NCBI GenBank assembly: GCA_900751885.1
Contig: CAADTH010000046.1
Location: 1 to 62,330 of the forward strand
Source of the DNA: Clostridia bacterium
GTDB lineage: Bacteria > Bacillota > Clostridia > UBA1381
Direction of reading: 5' to 3'
Length of the DNA stretch: 62,330 nucleotides
The notes below the pieces were generated by a model that saw only the letters and a list, made by a program, of their open reading frames with translations, was not told where the DNA came from and did no database searches. This document shows, piece after piece, positions 60,884-62,330 of the stretch. The position numbers were made by a program, and so were the translations under genes. Numbering within the stretch: the stretch's first letter is position 1; every line of letters starts with the position of its first letter.

Positions 60884-62330
60884 CTACACCTCCCTCAACC
60901 GTGGACTTTTACTTCTCATCGTGGCAAAGGTATCGTCGAGCGCCTCTCGAATCCACAGCTTTACCTTTCTCTCCATCACTCTGTCCTCCTCCGACGCGCC
61001 TATCGTCAAATTAAACTGCGGCGCATAGGTATTCGATTCCACAGAGCGGCTTGTCGCATTCACATTCTGCGCGTCTGACTCCGGCGAGTATGCACTTTGT
61101 ACCGGTGAATAGGATGCGTCGAGCACTGCCCCTGACATCTCCTGAGATGTACTTTGAATCTCCGGAATGGTGCTTTTCATTCCCAAAGCCTGCCCCTGTC
61201 CGGTATACCGTCCAAGCTTATACATCTCTTTGGACGGACTGTGAATATTCAAAACTCCTGCCGTTGCACTTTTCACAGCTGCTGCAATTGAACGGGCAGT
61301 CGCGATAATTGAGCTTCTTTGGCTCTCCATACCAATTCGCAAACCCTGCATCACATTGATACCTGCGCTCATCATCGCACCTGCCTGCCCCTGCACGGCA
61401 CTTACCGCACCCGCCAGTGCACTTTGCAAAATGACTGCAATCTGCACTGTACTGTTTGTCAGCACCAAAAGCATCATCGCCATCATGAGCGAAATCGCCG
61501 CCGTGCATCCAAGCGATACCTGTTGAATGGTAGTTGTCATGAGAGCGAACGTCAAAAGAAACATCTGTACTGCCAGATTGATTCCCATAAACATCGCCGG
61601 TATTGTTCCAAGCGAAGCGACAAACACCATCAGCATTACATTAAGCATCGTAACCGTGCTGAGCATTGCGCCAAATCCCATCGTCATGATAAGAAGCGCC
61701 GCTGTAGAAATCGTCATTGCAGTCCCCAGCAAAGCAAACGCCATCGACACAAGTGATAACGGCACAATAAGCATCATCATTGCCGCAGGAAGCGGTGCCA
61801 TCGCAATCACAAACAGCATTGTACTTGCCGACATCGTCGTAAACAGCATTTGAAGCATCGTAAGCTGCATGTTCAGCATGGTTACCATCATCACAAGTGC
61901 TGTCATAACTCCCAGTATTCCTGTGACTGCCACTAGGAATACAGTCGATGACATTGCCAAGGTGGTAAACGCCAAAGCAAGCGGTGTCAGTGCCGCCACA
62001 AGTAGCGCTGACGGTATGACCAATGCCGCGAAGATACCTGTCAGCGGTGCGAGTGCCGCCAAAAATAAAAGACTGCTCACTGACATTGCCGTAAACAATA
62101 CCTGCATCATCATAAGCTGCATGTTCAGCATCATCGCCATCATCGCGATTCCTGTCATCACCGCCAATATTCCTGTGACTGCCACTAGGAATACGGTCGA
62201 TGAAACCGCTAGCGCTGTAAATGCCAAAGCGAGTGGTGTCATCACAATTGCCAGTGCTCCCGCAGGTATTACCAATGCCATGAATACTCCTGCCAGCGGC
62301 GCAAGCGCTACCATCAGCTGCATCGCACTC
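60884..62330 (-). CDS. Phage tail tape measure protein, C-terminal part (partial)
   Basis: At least 481 aa; the frame is open through the right edge. The C-terminal motif HSPSKEMYKLGRYTGQGQA and the nearby GLRIGMESQ are typical tape-measure features. The upstream part is very hydrophobic and Met-rich, built from two tandem units of about 84 residues (each starting APLAG/APLTG and ending MLFV or LLFLAAL). Its length sets tail length. The rest of the prophage, including structural head genes, lies beyond this window. Confidence 0.85.
   Translation of the reverse strand, partial: SAMQLMVALAPLAGVFMALVIPAGALAIVMTPLALAFTALAVSSTVFLVAVTGILAVMTGIAMMAMMLNMQLMMMQVLFTAMSVSSLLFLAALAPLTGIFAALVIPSALLVAALTPLALAFTTLAMSSTVFLVAVTGILGVMTALVMMVTMLNMQLTMLQMLFTTMSASTMLFVIAMAPLPAAMMMLIVPLSLVSMAFALLGTAMTISTAALLIMTMGFGAMLSTVTMLNVMLMVFVASLGTIPAMFMGINLAVQMFLLTFALMTTTIQQVSLGCTAAISLMMAMMLLVLTNSTVQIAVILQSALAGAVSAVQGQAGAMMSAGINVMQGLRIGMESQRSSIIATARSIAAAVKSATAGVLNIHSPSKEMYKLGRYTGQGQALGMKSTIPEIQSTSQEMSGAVLDASYSPVQSAYSPESDAQNVNATSRSVESNTYAPQFNLTIGASEEDRVMERKVKLWIREALDDTFATMRSKSPRLREV

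Overview
The window is a chromosomal segment of a Gram-positive anaerobe of the class Clostridia. The lineage is inferred from a 16S rRNA 5' end, sporulation-lineage genes (BofA, DUF2508/YaaL and SpoIID types), a DeoR-controlled fructose PTS, Firmicutes gene neighbourhoods (radical-SAM PDZ protein, der, plsY, gpsA) and a copper-amine-oxidase-N stalk domain. Rhamnogalacturonan-degrading enzymes suggest a pectin-using, perhaps gut-living, species. I cannot name the genus.

Layout, left to right. (1) 1-2800: start of an rRNA operon reading left with its promoter and leader, then a hypoxanthine-DNA glycosylase and glutamine-dependent NAD synthetase in convergent overlap. (2) 2923-3356: a short type I-C-like CRISPR array with a leader promoter and no cas genes. 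(3) 3470-7422: fructose operon fruR-fruK-fruA-HPr under a promoter covered by a four-repeat, 10-bp-spaced operator. (4) 7586-9385: three unknown small proteins, then DUF2508 and BofA. (5) 9454-14520: phospholipid and ribosome-assembly operon (radical-SAM PDZ protein, der, plsY, gpsA, PAP2 protein). (6) 14624-22713: PL26-type rhamnogalacturonan lyase, SpoIID-like protein, and a large secreted CE12-type esterase. (7) 22903-25718: complete preQ1 operon queF-queC-queD-queE-folE. (8) 25804-29984: pstS-pstC-pstA-pstB-phoU with a candidate Pho box. (9) 29988-36573: DUF4363 and DUF421 proteins, a YerC-type repressor, a methyltransferase, gyrA and two tandem secreted cyclophilins. (10) 36877-44785: six-gene operon gltX-glnS-aminotransferase-trpS-tagO-wecB. 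(11) 45123-50766: GH78 rhamnosidase and an unclassified helical-barrel-like protein. (12) 50877-62330: the end of a prophage or tail-like particle with a contractile baseplate, a YadA-like repeat tail fibre, a holin and a broken endolysin, running off the right edge.

The most unusual material is non-coding. A structured intergenic repeat occurs twice (36634-36857 and 44844-45114). It has palindromic arms that keep pairing despite sequence changes, and shares its end motif with two identical stand-alone hairpins (9401-9433, 36593-36625). A second element (17283-17398), upstream of the PL26 gene, has three arms that can form two mutually exclusive hairpins, like an attenuator. In the prophage, the endolysin has been reduced to a pseudogene while the tail genes remain open, which suggests a defective prophage or a domesticated tail particle.
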